The notes below the pieces were generated by a model, which searched no databases, had not been told where the DNA came from, and was given only the letters and a program-made list of their open reading frames with translations. DNA of 64,000 nucleotides from Datisca glomerata. Lineage: Eukaryota; Streptophyta; Magnoliopsida; Cucurbitales; Datiscaceae. Where the stretch lies: NCBI GenBank assembly GCA_003255025.1, contig QANY01004135.1:992001-1056000 (forward strand), read 5' to 3'. The translations under genes and the position numbers were made by a program. Shown one piece after another: positions 34,508 through 48,328 of this stretch. Positions within the stretch are counted from its first letter, which is position 1. Every line of letters begins with the position of its first letter.

Positions 34508-36176
34508 TGTTGGAATTATGTCCATAAAGTAGGGTATAATAACTATTTATAAGTAAACAATTATTTCTGTGACATTTATATATTACTAATTTTGTGAATA
34601 AATGAAAGTTTCCTTTAATTAAAGTGTTTTTGTAATTTACTTAAGTCCTAGAACTGTTATCAATGAAAGCAGAGTTAAGACCGAGCGGTCTTCTAGACAA
34701 ACTCTTCTGAGATAGCTCAAATTGTTATTCACAGTCTTAGGATCGACTAGACAATCAAATCCAATTACGACTGTTAGGTTGAACCAAAGAATGCCGTTCT
34801 CGGAGCATGCGAGTGGAGACTCTAACGGTTGATCTAGACATGTTATGAAACATGTTGAATAGACCATTAACCAATTATTTTAGAGCAAATAGCTATAAAT
34901 CTAATTGTTACACCTTAAAGGGTATTTCATAATTACCTTAATCCTAAGATGAATACGAAACATGACCTACTTACTCACGATCTTTGATTCACCAAAGGAG
35001 TGAGTTCGAATTGCAGGACAATACCTCGACTATCGAGATCATGATTTAACTATGTTGGAGTTGCATGATTCACAGATATGAAATTCATTGTAAGATTGCA
35101 AAAACAACAATATCACCTTATGATTTATTGATGAGTGTGTGAATGAATAAACTGGGCCTGATACTTGATGACATGAGTCCTTGAATAAGACATGGTAATT
35201 TTACATGCAACTATTGTTATTGATATTCACGAAGGGTAATATCATAAAGTATTATGTGGACCATGAAATATAAATGTTTAATTGCACCAACAGAAAATGT
35301 GGCATGCATGAATCAAAGTTCATTCGACATTGGACCTATAGTGGAGTATACGATGTCGAGATTAAATAAGTCAGGAATTTATGAAGATAAATTAGCTGGG
35401 TATTTGAATCTTATAGCTTTGTTTATGTGGGTCAATTAGGTATCATGAATAGCTAATAAGCACATGAATAAGAAACAACGTCATTTGGACAATAAATGTG
35501 TTTTGGACCAAAGTACATTGCCTGAGCTCTTATAAGATAGGTGTCATCACTATACTAGTGAAGACCAAAATTAATGTTCAAATTAATTATTTTATAATTT
35601 TATAATTATTAGATGAATAGTAAATAAAATTAATTAATTAATTAATTGATAGGGATCAATTTAATTCATCAGTTTAGATGGATGAATTTGGATATAATTT
35701 TGGCTCCAAAGAAGATGTTAAATCGCATATGCAGGTCAGAGGGGGGATTTTAGTTTTTTTTACATATAAGGGTATATGGGTAAATTTTATAATTAAATAT
35801 AAAATAGATTGCATTAGGGTTGCATCCCTAAGTGTGTTAATCAGAGCAGAAAAAGTTCCTCTCCTCCCAACACTATTGCCGCCTAAATTCATAGAGGATG
35901 AGAAAAATTTTGTTTCTCTTCCACAGTTGTTTTGAGAGCCCACACTCATTCCTACACAAATCATTAAGAGATATACTTTAATTCTAATGAGTGGTTGTCG
36001 GTGTAAAGATCAATTAAAAGCTCTGCGAATCTTAGAAACGAAGAAAGCAAGATAGAGAATTGGATCCCGTCAAATCAGAATTTCTCCATTAACAGAAATG
36101 TTTAAATCATTTCTATCTCTTATGGATATGTTTATACTATTATGTATATTCATTGGTTTGGTTTTATGTTTAATAT
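34508..36176 (+). repeat. 5' LTR of copia copy C, 3' end truncated
   Basis: Collinear with 40120-41830; similarity stops at 'ggttttatgtttaatat', before the LTR end. Confidence 0.8.
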
Positions 36177-36346
36177 ATTTCAAATTGTGATTTAACTTTA
36201 TAAAAGTTTATAATTTTTGAAACTTGTTATTCAAATTTATGAAAAGTTATGATTTTTGAAAAAGTAAAGAATAAAATACAAGTTTTTTTAAAAACTAAGT
36301 GGGGAGTCATTTACGTTGAAATATTCCCAAGGTTCCCAATACAAAA

Positions 36347-37110
36347 TTGATTGTGGCACCAGGAATGGTTTATGAGCTTATTATTCAATCGACTCAGGAG
36401 GAAAGAGATGCTTATGCTTCTTCACTACATTCTGATGAGATCGCCAGATGCTACATCTTAGCATCTGTTAGCAATGCGTTGCAACAACAACATAAGAACA
36501 TGGAGACCGCCGCTGATATGATGTTGAACATCACCAAAATGTTCAAAGATCAGGTTCGTCAAGCCAAACAAGCCGTTGTGCGAAAGCATCATGAACTGTC
36601 AGATGAAACCCAGAACTCCTGTCAGAGACCATATGATGTTGATCATTGGTTATCTGAATGAGAGGGAGATCATAGGAGCTAAGGTAAATGGTGAGAACCA
36701 ATTTGGCATTATCCTTGAAACCTTGCCAGATAATTTAAGAACTTCAAACTTAATTATTTGATGAATAAGTTAAGGTACTCTATTTCAGAACTCATTAAGG
36801 AGTTGCAAGTTGCTGAGACCCTATATTATAAAGGCAAGAGGAAAAATGGAGAGGCAAATTTTACCGAAAATAAGCATTCCACCTATGGCGCCAAAAAGAA
36901 ATACAAGAGAGTCCCGAAGAATTCTGAGAAGGTGCACTCAAAAGCTGTGAAAGGCAATGGCCTTGCGAAAGTGGACAAGTATCATCAATACGAAGTCGCT
37001 GGTCATTAGATACACACTGCCCGAATTATCTCAAGGAGATGAAATCTAAAGGTACATTACTTGTAACTGAGGCTTGTTATGTAGCTGACTCTAATTTTTC
37101 ATGGATTGCA
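36347..37110 (+). pseudogene. Copia family-1 gag relic, copy C
   Basis: The first 104 codons are open: GMVYELIIQSTQEERDAYAS, then DEIARCYILASVSNALQQQH, METAADMMLNITKMF, a typical copia capsid (UBN2) block. Frameshifts then lead to GENQFGIILETLPDN, LIKELQVAETLYYKG and a knuckle with all key cysteines lost (KYHQYEVAGH, stop). It corresponds to the gag at 25600-26210. Confidence 0.8.
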
Positions 37111-40105
37111 AACTCTGCAGCCACTAACCATGTTTGTTGTTCCATGTAGGGGTTTAGGGAAAGCATAAGGCTTAATGAGGGCAACTTCATCTTCCGTTGG
37201 GGGAATGGAGAACTAGTATCGGCAGTATCAGTTGGAACTATTAAATTGTTTTTTTAGAACAGTTATTTGGTTTTGGAAAATGTTTTATTATATCTCGGTT
37301 TTTAGGAAAAATTTTATTTTAGTAGCTAGTTTAATTGAGGAAGGATTTTCTTTGAATTTTATTGATAATGATATTGGTATTTTGAAAAATGATTGCTTGA
37401 TTACTACTGGACTCATGATAAATAACCTTTTCTATGTAAAACCAAAAGTTCCAATGATACATGACACTGAGGTAAATATTTATTTACAAAAGGATAGTAA
37501 AATGTTGAGGTCTTACTCAATCGATCTAATCTACTTGTGGAACTTGCGTCTTGGTCACATTTGCCTAAGCAGGATTGAAAAAGACTTGCAAAAGATGGTC
37601 CATTACAAACCTTAAGTGTGGGATCACTACCCACATGTGAATCCTGCATGGAAGGCAAAATGATCGAGATACATTTTTCAGTGAAATGTGAAAGAGCCAC
37701 TTAATGCCACGAACTCATACATAGTGATGTATGCAAAGCATTGAATATCCAAGCAAGATGAGGTTATGAGTATTTTGTAACCTTCACAGATGACTACTCA
37801 TATTTTGGACACGTTTATCTAATGCACCTAAAGCCTGAAACCTTTAAAAGTTCAAAGAATATAAGGCTATGGTTGAAAAGCAATTAGAGAAACAAATCAA
37901 AACACTACAATCTGATCGTGGTGGAGAATTCTTTCTAAAAGAGTTCGAAGACTATCTTAAGAAAGAATGTATTCTTTCTCAGCTTACAACACTTGGCACT
38001 CTAGAACAGAATGGTGTGTGAAAGATAAAAAATCAAACTCTATTGGATATAATTAGATCCATGATGAGCTACTCATCCCTCCCAAATTCGTTCTGGGGAT
38101 ATTCCTAAGAAACAACATCATAAATTCTTTACCACATTTTATCAAAAATGGTGCCTAGTACATCATATGAAAGATGGAGTGGACGAAAGTCATCCGTAAG
38201 CCACCTTAGAATATAGGGATGCCCGACACATGTGGTGAGACCGAAAACGGGCAAGTTAGCCAGTCAATCAGGATTATGCATGTTTGTAGGATATCCCAAA
38301 GGAATGAATGGATACGTCGTTTATAGTGCGACCGACAAGAAAGCATTTATGAGCACGAATGTGTGGTTTCTTGAAGAGGACTATATAAGAAGTGTGAAGC
38401 CGAGAAGCACACATGTGCTAGATGAATTATTGAGTGGGAGAATACCAACTCCCCAATCAGGACCTGTTCTCAAATCAATAATGGGAGAATCACAGTAGGA
38501 GTCAAAGCCTATAGAACCTTAACATAGTGGGGGATGAACCAATTTGACAGGTACATGTCTTATAGAGATGCCTTAATAGAAGTCCATGGATGGTCCTAAA
38601 GCAAACCTATGGCAAGACGCCATGAATGTTGAGATACAATTGATGTACTCAAACAGAGTTTGGAAGCTTGTAGATCCTCCTAAAGGGGTAAAACCTGTAA
38701 GGTGTAAATGGATTTATAAGAAAAAGAGAGGTAGAGATGGGAATGTGGAGACACTCAAAGCTAGCATTGTAGCCAAGGGCTACACCCAAAAGGAAGGTAT
38801 AGACTATGATGATACCTTCTTGCTGGTCGCCAAGCATAAATCCATTTGAATCTTCTTGTCCATCGCGGCTACCTTCGATTATAAAATCTGGCACATGGAC
38901 GTCAAGACTGATTTTGTGAATAGCAATCTTGAAGTGCGCATTTATATGGCTCAACCATACGGGCTCATGGAGAAAGGCCAAGAGGCAAGGTTTGTGAATT
39001 TCTAAAGTCTATTTATGGACTTATGCAAGAGTCCCGATCTTGGATTACCAGATTTGACGAAACTATCAAGAAGTTAGATTTTGAACAGTTAGTGGAGGAA
39101 CCCTATGTGCATATTTCGATACACGAAGGGAAGGGGATTTTACTGGTTTTGTACATGGACGATATTATTTTCAATGATGTAGGAAAATGGTTTGATGTCA
39201 AAATCTAGCTTGCAAAGCAATTTGATATGAAGGATCTTCGAAAAGCACCTTTTTCATAGGTATTCAGATCATTCAGGATCTGAAGATCAGACAGTTGGCA
39301 CTCCCCAAGCATCTTATATTGATAAGATGATGGATTAATTTTGTATGCAAGAGACTAAGAAGGGAAATCTTCTCTTTAGACTTGGAGTCAACCTCTTCAA
39401 GGAGAAGTCTCCCAGAACTCCTCAAAAAGAGGAAGACATGAGAAAGATTCCCTATGTCTCAGCCATAGGAAAGATTCCCTAGACCAGATATTTGCTACGT
39501 TGTGGGCGTTGTAAGTTGTTTTCAATCTAATTCTAGACTCGAGCATTGGAATGTTGTCAAGCATATCCTCAAGTATATTAGGAGAAAGAGGAACTACATA
39601 CTTGTGTATTTACGTACTGACTTGAATATGATGGGTTATACCGACTCTGATTTCCAAGCGGTCATGGAGGTGCACTTCAGGATCGACGTTCATCTTAGAT
39701 GGTGGAGTAATGGTATGGAGAAGTATCAAGGAATCTTGCATCGCTGATTCTACCATGGAAGTTGAGTATGTTGCGGCTTGTGAAGTTGTAAGGGAGGTTG
39801 TCTGGCTTAGAAAGTTCTTAAAGACTCTGAAAGTTGTTCCAGATGCTAACAAACACATGTCACTTTATTGTGACAACAGTGGAATTGTAGCAAACTCGAA
39901 GGAACCAAGGAGCCACAAAAGATCCAAACACATAGAGCGAAATTACCACCTCAAAAGAGAGATTGTTCTGCGTGGAGATGTTGAAGTAACACAAATATCG
40001 TTGGTTAACAACTTGGCATATCCATTCATGAAGACTTTAAGCAGTAAAGTGTTGGATGGTCATCTGGAGGTCGTGGGGATGCGAGATTGTACACGCTTGC
40101 TTTAG
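37111..40105 (+). pseudogene. Copia family-1 pol relic, copy C
   Basis: Order: protease remnant NSAATNHVC (family DSGATxHxC; active aspartate changed to asparagine, about 37110-37135); pre-integrase (LGHICLSRIEKDL, 37550); integrase (SDRGGEFFLKEFEDYLKKE, about 37910; GYPKGMNGYVVYSATDKKAF and VWFLEEDYI, 38290-38390); RT ([58 protein letters not shown] preserved at 39157-39177); RNase H (HWNVVKHILKYIRR; DSTMEVEYVAACEVVREVVWLRKFL; YCDNSGIVANSKEPRSHKRSKHI, 39546-40105). At least six stops or shifts. A PPT-like CAAGTGAGAGTT precedes the 3' LTR. Confidence 0.85.
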
Positions 40106-40119
40106 TCCAAGTGAGAGTT

Positions 40120-41979
40120 TGTTGGAATTATGTCCACAAAGTAGGGTGTAATAACTATTTATGAGTGAATAATTACTTTCAATACATTTATGAATTACTA
40201 ATTTTTATGAATAAATTAATGTTTCCTTTAATTAAAGTACGTTTGTAATTTACTTAAGTCCTTGAACTATTGTCAACGAAAAAAGAGTTAAGACCGAGCA
40301 GTCTTCCACACAAACTCTTCTGAGATAGTTCAGAATGTTATTTAGAGTCTTAGGATCGACTGAACAATTTGAATCCAGTTACGAATGTTAGGTTGAACCA
40401 AAGGATGTCTGTCTTAGGGCATGGAAGTGTAGACTCTAACGGTTGACCTAGACATGTTATGAAACATGTTGAATAGACCAGTAACCAATTAATTTGGTGC
40501 AAATACATTTATCTAGCTCTAAGTCAAATTGTTACACCTTAAAGGGTATTTTCATAATTACATAAATCCTAAGATGAATAAAGAACTTGATCTACTTACT
40601 CACGATGTTTGATTCTCCAGGAGTGAGTTCAAAATTTTGGACAATACATCGGCTGTCAGGACCGTGATTCAACTATATTGGAGTTGCGTAATTCACATAT
40701 ATGGAATTTGTGGCAAGATTGTAAATGCAACAATATCACATTATGATTTATTGATGAATGTGTGAATAAATAGATTGGGCCTGGTACTCGATGACATGAG
40801 TCTTTGAATAAGACATCTTGAACTGTATGAGACACTTCAAAGATATGTCTTTCTTATTCACAGTCAATAAAGAGTTAAGGAAATAATAACTAAAGGGGTA
40901 AATTGGTAATTTTTACATCCCACTCTTGTTACTCATATTCAAAGGGTATTATCGTAAAGTATTCTATGGATAGTAAATTATAAATGTTTATTTTCACCAA
41001 CAGAAAATGTAGCGTGTATGAATTGAGAGTTAATTCGACATCGAACCTAAGTGTTATAGTATGATGTCGGGATTAAATAAGTCATGAATTTATGTAGATA
41101 AATTATCCGGGTAGTTGAATCCCATAGCTTATTCATGTGGGTCTATTCGGTCTCAGGAGTCTCTCATAAGGACATGAATAAGAAACAACGTCAGTTGAGC
41201 CAAATACGTGTTTTTTACCAATGTACACTTCCCGAGCTCATATAAGATCGGTGTCATCACTACATTAGTAAAGACCAAAATTAATGTTCAAATTAATGAT
41301 TTTGTTATTTTCTAAATATTGGATAATTAGAAAATAAAAGAAATTAATTATTTAGTTGATAGGGATTGATTAACTCATAAGTTTAGACAGATGAATTTAG
41401 ACACAATTTTAGCTCCATGGGAAGAATTTAAAATCACAAATGCAGGTCAAAGGGCGGGGGGGATATTGGTTTTTGACGTACAGAGGTATATGGGTAAATT
41501 CCATAATTATATATAAAAGGGATTGCATTCCTAATTGTCTTAATCAGAGCAAGTAAAGTTTCTCTCCTCCTCCCTACACTGTTGCCGCTGAAATTCATAG
41601 AGGAAGAGAAAAAATTTTGTTTTATCTTCCATAGTTATTTTGAGAGCCCACTCTCAATTGCTACAAAAATCCTTGAGAGATATACTTCTGACTCTAACGA
41701 GTGGTTATCGGTGTAAGAGTCAATTAAAAGCTCTGCGAATCTCAGGAACGAAGAATGTGAGATAGAGAATTGGATCCCGCCAAATCAAAATTTCTCCATT
41801 AACAGAAAATGTATAAATTATTTTTATCTCTACTCGATACGTTTATACTATTATTCATATTCATTGATTTGGTTTGTGTTTAATATGATTAAATGTTTGC
41901 ATGAAAATTTTCTATATTCCGCCAATGAAGTTGTCATGGTTCAATTATTTCTCTACAAAATCTAAAACGTGATCCAACA
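40120..41979 (+). repeat. 3' LTR of copia copy C (1860 bp)
   Basis: Complete LTR, TGTTGGA...TCCAACA, the reference for family 1 in this window. It has the undisrupted CACTA target word AATAGACCAGTAACCA at about 40474. Confidence 0.85.
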
Positions 41980-42724
41980 TCCTAGTCTCACAAAATCTCG
42001 TATACTCAATAATCTTTCTGTTTTTTTGCCATTCCCAATGTACTTATCAAAATAAACAAATTTGATAGTTAGTATTTTTTAAACAAAGTTTCATTTGTTC
42101 ATCTTCTCCATTTTTTCCTTTCTCTTCATTCTACTTCTTCTCTATTTTTGCTTCTTCTCTAGGTGACCTCTCTTATTCTTCTCAACGTAATTCTACTTCT
42201 TTAGTGAGACGATGACATTCTTCTTCTTCTTTTTCATCATGACAGACACATTCTTCTTATTCTTCTTCTTCAATGAGACACGCTCTAATACCCATTCTTC
42301 TCTTTTATGGACGCAAAAAAGGACTCATTGTACCATTCTTATTCTTATTTTTCATCCTATTTCCTTGTTACATTAAAATCAATACTTTTTCTGTATAAGA
42401 AGTTGGGAGAAATAGTCTAGGGTTATATAAAATCAGAACTTCTTTCTATACTAAGGTTTGGGGGGAAAGTCGCCTACTCGAAAGCATTTCTTTCCTTTAT
42501 AAAAAATCAAATTTAATTTTGTAAATATCAATTTAAGTGGTTGTGAGTTGAACTTGAAGTTCTTTCGAGAAGATAGTTTTTATTCATAAGGTTGTGAGTT
42601 CTGTTAATTAGATATGTTTTGGATTAGATTGCCCCTCTTGATGATTATAATCTTCTACATCACTAGATTGTTTTGTTTTTGTGACAATTTTGTATCTTTT
42701 GGGTGATGTTGAGATTTTGTATCT
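41980..42724. other. No gene seen; pyrimidine-rich
   Basis: Contains a CTTCTT-rich stretch (42095-42300) and AT-rich DNA. No domain on either strand. Confidence 0.5.
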
Positions 42725-43250
42725 ATTGGCTATTTAAAAGATTCAAGTAGTTTTTTATGGCTACTTGAACCCCTCAAATAGTTATTTTGATTTTGACAAT
42801 AAGCAATCCAGTGACTCGATGCCTACTTGAAGGGTTCGTGTATTTGTTTATGACTACTATTTTGATTATGGCAGTAAGCAGTCCAATGAATAAGTGACTA
42901 GTTGAAAGGTCAAGTAGTTATTTATGACAACTTGAAGGGTCCAAGTAATTGTTTATGACTACTTTAGCACCTCAAAAAGTCATTTTGATTCTGGCAATAA
43001 GCAACCTAGTGAGCGTGGCTACTTAAAGGGTGCAAGTATTTGTTTATGGCTACTTGAGCCCCTCAAGTAGTTGCTTTAGTTTTTCCAGTAAGCAATCTAG
43101 TGACCAAATGAGTACTTGAAGGGTTCAAGTAGTACTTGAACCCCTCAAGTAGTTAATTTGATTCTTCCAGTAGGCCATCTATATGAGAATTGACTACTTG
43201 AAAAGTTTAAGTAGTTTTGTATAAATACTTGAGCACTACAACTAAAATTT
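42725..43250. repeat. Diverged tandem array with AAGTAG palindromes
   Basis: About four to five imperfect units of 115-130 bp, each with CTACTTGAACCCCTCAAGTAG-like inverted words and 'caataagcaatccagtgac'. Related words reappear at 48255-48325 on the other side of the DUF1985 relic, which suggests subterminal repeats of one element. Confidence 0.7.
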
Positions 43251-43302
43251 GTGTATAAATAAATCATGAAAATTATACTCAATATGAATCTTTAAATAGA
43301 TT

Positions 43303-44885
43303 ATGGCTCCAAAGATTATGTTCAGTCCTTCTCTAAATGAAGCTGAATTCATTCCTGGAAGAGTGAGTTACTTAATAAACTTACGGGCCATTCAAAACTT
43401 AAATGAGAAGCTAACAAAGTCCCAAAAGAAAATTTTCAGCAAACATGTTTCGGTCATCTATTAGACACAAAAAGCCTCTAGTTTTCTGACACCATCTGTC
43501 GTCATATGGTTCTTAGAAAAGCTAAGCCTAAGGATGATAGCATATACGATGATGAGAGACCAATACTTCAACCGAGAAGAAATCATAAACAATAAGTGGT
43601 TGGAGAAAGTGTTTTTGGGTAGCCAGGGTTTGGAAGATATGGATGTTGTGTAACCAGCTCTTTTATATTTGTTGGAGCATGTGTTGTTGGGAAAAGAGAA
43701 GGATAATAAGATTGATCAGAAGTGGGTCATGTTAGTTGATAAACTAGATGATCTTAATAGTTATACATGGGGTGAACTATGTTTTGACAAAAATATACGG
43801 GAACTCAAGACTACCCCTCCCAAACACAATGATGATGACGATACCCTTTGTAGCCAAAGGTAAATGAGGAAGAAGGTAGGAAAAAAAACATCTAAGAATG
43901 GGAAGGACAAGGCGCATGACAAAACATACACTTTTTAGGTATCTTCATTTGCACCATCAATTTTCTTCTTCTTTTTATATGCTTTCAATGATTGGAAAAT
44001 AATATTGATTGGTTTATGCAGGTTTTCACGTACGAGATCATCCCAACAATCGGTAGCTTGTATGTTACAAAGGTGCTAATCGACTTATGAGATTGTAGAA
44101 TCGGACAACAAGCACCATTATTTTGAACGAGATCGTGCAAAAGGAAATATTTTCTCGAAAAATGGTAAGTACTTCTGATTTTCTAGCCGTGTAATATTGG
44201 TCATTGCTACCAATTACTCATGAGATAGTAATATCATATGTTTTTTTATGTTAATTTGTAGTTGAAGGCTTTTTCCATACAAAACCTAATTGATGTTGAA
44301 GAGAAACAACTAAATAGGAAGACTTTGGTTGAAGTTCATCAAGTTGTAGATGTTGCACATGAAGAGGATGACATACAAGAAAAGATTCTTCAGCCTCAAA
44401 GTGGATCAAAAGTTGAAGTTCCAGATATAAAGGATGCCTCATATCATAATTTGGATAGTGGAAAATATGACAATGTCCTCCATGCTTTAATGCTTGAGAA
44501 AAGGCAAAAGCTTGAAAGCATGAATGCAAACATAAAGTCCTTAAAGGCTGACTCCTCATTATTGAAAAAAGAAGTTGTTTATATTAAGAATGAGTTAAGA
44601 AGCAATGTTTGTCACCTCCAAGTCTATGTAGAGCATTCTACGAAACCTCCAGGTGGTAATGATTATGGTAATTATTATGTTCACTCTTTTGATCAAGCTG
44701 TGAATGATGGTCAGGGTACTAAAAACCCAAAACAACATAATAAGGAGAATTACGAGAAGATGGTTGTTGAAGGATTAGTTCAAGATGGAGATGATGTTCA
44801 TTTAGAGAAGATGGTTGTGGAAGGGAAGAATATGGAGGTTTCTTTGGAGCATTTTTATGATATGGTTTCTGAGATTGTTCAATAA
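43303..44885 (+). pseudogene. DUF1985/Ulp1-type transposon protein relic (MULE-like)
   Basis: Three exons: 43303-43938 (ATG start; KLTKSQKKIFSKH, later LLYLLEHVLLGKEKDNKID and LDDLNSYTWGELCFDKNIRELK), 44022-44164 (acceptor TTTATGCAG; VFTYEIIPTIGS) and 44262-44885 (207 codons with a long polar, coiled-coil-like part, EKRQKLESMNANIKSLK). The first two match the DUF1985 pattern found in plant transposon-borne proteins that carry a C-terminal Ulp1 (C48) cysteine protease, as in KI-type Mutator-like elements. No Ulp1 catalytic domain follows. In-frame stops occur at about 43462, about 43650 and after IGS. The third exon remains open. A host DUF1985 gene is less likely. Confidence 0.55.
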
Positions 44886-47800
44886 ATTTTCTCGACGAAT
44901 GAAAGTGCTGACTATGTTGGCCCTCAATTGGAAAAGTTCGTAGAGCATGAAAAAATTGTCGAGACAAATGCAGAGAAACAAACTAAGGGTGTTGACTCTA
45001 TTGATTCTCAATTGGAAAATTCCTTAGACCATGAACAGATTGCTGAAACAATGGGAAAGAAACCAATGAGGGTGTTGACTATGTTGTCCCTCAAGTAAAA
45101 AAGTCTCCAGAGCATGAATAAGTTGTTGAGACAATTAGAGAGAAACCAACAAGGGTATTGAATGGGTTGACTCTCTAGGGGTAAAAAAATGAAGTGGGGG
45201 GAGGAAGTGAAGTAGTTGGATCCGATGTCGTAGAGTTACTTTGAGACTTGGGAAAGAGAAAACATTTGCCTCTAAATATGTCAAATAACCATGGACAAAT
45301 TCAATAAGGAAACAACGTCGGATTAAACAATTTAAGAGCTGATTTTAAATAATTGAAACCATTTGGTGAAATATGGTAGTTGATGAGAAAAGGTTTGATG
45401 AGTGTTTTAAATCTATTGATGCTAGGTAATATCATGCACTTATAGTTGCAACTTAATTATGTTCGTGTGAACTTAGATGATTGTGTATAGATTTTGGTTT
45501 GTAAAATGTTGATTCAAATATGCATGTATTCAGTTAGTAGGAAAATTTTCACCAACCTTGTGTATCCCATTGAGTGGTTAGAATAAGAGGTTTGTATTTT
45601 ATTAGTTTAAAATTCACTGAATTGAAGTTTTGTTTTGCAACATATAACTGCTATTTTCCTTATTTTCTTGGAAGCATATTGATGAACACTTGCTTAATCT
45701 CTGGAAGGATCTTGAGCTCTTTTTCCCAGTTATTAGAATCAATATTGTTGATGATAACTCTAAGAAACTAGAGTTATCTAGTAACTTTCAAGCTTAATTC
45801 AATAAGAATTGAAGAGTGATTTACCTTATTGTTAGTATCATTTGCCGTGTTTAACTTTTCTTGAAGGAGAATTCTATCCTTCTAGTTAAATTACCATTAA
45901 ATAAACAGTAAGTGCACTCATTCTGTTTCTTCCTTTATAAGACTTCGAGGCTGAAATTGGGGTATTCAATGCTACAACATAAGGTTATGGCAGTGCTATA
46001 GCATTCGACATGTATGCATGAAAAATATTCCATCACTTTTTAATCTTGTTGGCTCCTGAAAGAGCTTATAGAGCTCGTGCGAATAAAAAGCACTTGCGTA
46101 GTTGGCAGGCGCTGAATCTCATATGGTCCTCACTTTTTTTGTTGAGAGACGTATGTCCCATTTCCATTGTATGCTAGCTTTGAGGTTATATAAATAGAAA
46201 ATACATTTTTTTATGGGGGAGCTTACAAGCTCTATTGAAGACAGGAGACAAAATTCGCAAAGAATAGAAGAAAGAGTCCAGAAAAAGAAAGAGAGGATGA
46301 AGGAGGAAGAAGACAAGATTGGGAGCTATTCTTTAATACCTTCTTTATCCCTTCATTTAATCTTTGTATTTCTTTCTTCTTTCATTTAAGATTGATATCT
46401 TGTATTCATAGCTTGAATATTTCCTGAGATTTTCATTATGCTCAGTATTAGCTAAACCATTTTAGATGGAGTGATTGATGAACCTTTAATTTGTTAATCT
46501 TGACCATTGAGCTTCAATTGCAAAGTAAATCTAGTAGTATTTTGTTAAAGTATGTTTAATGTTCGTTGTCGTTATTGGATGGCGATCAATGTATGAGAAA
46601 TACACTGATCAAATACTAGAAGAGTTAGAATTAGAATATCTACTTAAGTAATGCAAGTTTACTTAATTTCGTAGTGATTTAAGTAAGTCGTGGGTAACAT
46701 AGAAATATCTTATTCACCTTGAAAACCAAAACAACTGGAACTATTAAATGGCGCCCTTGATTTTAATCTGGCATAGGAATGTGTTAGATCTAATTAAATG
46801 ACTTAAGATATAAGTATGGAAATCACGTATACAATTCAAAAGTTGATGTTACTGCTACTAGTGAGGCTATAGCAATTCAAGTAGCTCTCAGTTTAGGTTA
46901 ATAACTAAAAAAAGGATTTAGTTACTCTAGATTCTCTTGCCATTGATTACAACTCACCTAATTCCGTTGCTGAATAGTAATTAATCTTTGTAATTTACAT
47001 TTTATCTTAGAACCTAATAACCTACCATTATTCTTATTTTAGTATACTTAATTGGGTTTTAACTTGATTTTTTCCAGCTACCTAGTCTTCAAATTTCCTG
47101 TGGAGATGACACTCATTCATCATTACATTACTTATTGATGATACGTGTACTTCCATTTAGTTTTCACACAACAGATGACCTTATTTTTCAAGTAATTAAG
47201 CTTTCACATATTTTTCCAAAGTACAAATTCATTTTGATAAGCTATAGACTATATGTTCTAATGGGGCCTGCATTTATATGTAGTTAAAGGTAGGCTAATA
47301 CTGATGTCAAATATATTATGTTAATCCATCAAGATTTACATTAAAAGAGAATGATATATTGTGAGCCTACATATTCAGAATGAGACACATTTTGGAAGGG
47401 CTTGGGATTAATGTGATCGAGTATGTACTCTTACACACTTTTCATATTATATCTTTTAGAATTTATTGATGTCAAGTTTGCTAAGAATGCTACTGTGTAT
47501 GTTTTTTTCGCTATGAACACCTTCAAATCTCACTGGATAGTTGTACGGCTTGATTTAAATGCTTAAGCTTTGAAAGTTTATAATTCATTGAACAATGCTA
47601 ATCAATGATCACATATGCCTTAACCCATGTGACCATTCACCCATCTACTGCCAAATATATAACAAATAATGAACTTCACTGGCAATAGAAAAGTTGATCA
47701 AGTACTCGACACATGGTCTCTAACCAGTGTCAAGGTCCCTAAGCAAAGGAACGAGTGAGCTTTATTCTAGTAAGTATAACCTTCTCACTTCATAACTGAA

Positions 47801-48254
47801 GGATATCTTATTTGTTTTTCATTTGTTTTGTACGAGAAATTGTGGTGTGTTCACATTAAAATCTTTGGAGTGTTTGGTTCACAGTGAGGACATATAAAAT
47901 GTAAAGTAAAAGTTCATTCCCTAATTTTGCAAAAAGTTGGCTAAGGACTTGTTTTGTAATGGAGCTCCAGTTAAAACTCTTCCAGAATTATAAACTCTTT
48001 TGCCTTGATGTATGAATTTTAAGAAAATATAAACTCTTCTTTTTTATATGGATGGTAGCTCTGAGATCTCATTTTTTAATTACGTACTTTGTAGCATGGA
48101 TTTAAGTTTTTTGATCTGTAATATTAATTACATATTTTGTTCTATATATGGAAGTTACATATTTTGTTGTATGGATGGTAGTACTGCAAAAAACTGAGGG
48201 GTCCTGGATTGCTTACTGTATGGATGGTAGTCATTTTTTTGCTCTAGATTGCTT
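44886..48254. other. Non-coding, 3.4 kb; possible retroelement LTR part
   Basis: No coding domain on either strand. A TATA-like box TTATATAAATAG (about 46187) is followed by a purine-rich stretch (46235-46310). Near 47090-47150 'cctgtggagatgacactc...gatgatacgtgtactt' is a wording common around plant Ty3/gypsy LTR ends and primer sites. I cannot set borders. Small ORFs (45574-45771, 46119-46316) have no recognisable domain. Confidence 0.35.
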
Positions 48255-48328
48255 ACTTATAGAATAAAATTAACTACTTAAAAGTTTCAAGTAGTCATAA
48301 ATAATAACATAAACCCTCCAAGTAGTCA
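48255..48328. repeat. AAGTAG repeat remnant next to the gypsy element
   Basis: 'aactacttaaaagtttcaagtagtc' and 'aaaccctccaagtagtc' match the array at 42725-43250. The Ty3/gypsy end at 48329 cuts it, so the retroelement probably inserted into these repeats. Confidence 0.6.

Larger units (their letters stand above)
34508..41979 (+). mobile_element. Near-complete Ty1/copia retrotransposon (family 1, copy C)
   Basis: 7472 bp, with LTRs starting TGTTGGAATTATG and ending TCCAACA, gag, protease, integrase, RT and RNase H in copia order. Flanks are TCCCA (34503-34507) and TCCTA (41980-41984), a 5-bp duplication with one mismatch. The two LTRs differ at many positions and the coding region is full of stops, so it is an old, dead insertion. 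The junction of the 5' LTR with the interior (about 36176) is rearranged: the last ~0.15 kb of the LTR and the primer site are missing. Confidence 0.88.

Noticed and set aside
42725..43250. Possible CRISPR-like repeat array
   Set aside because: Units are long, diverged and palindromic, with no regular spacers, in a plant nuclear context.
44251..44559. 102-codon minus ORF
   Set aside because: Antisense to the third DUF1985-protein exon.
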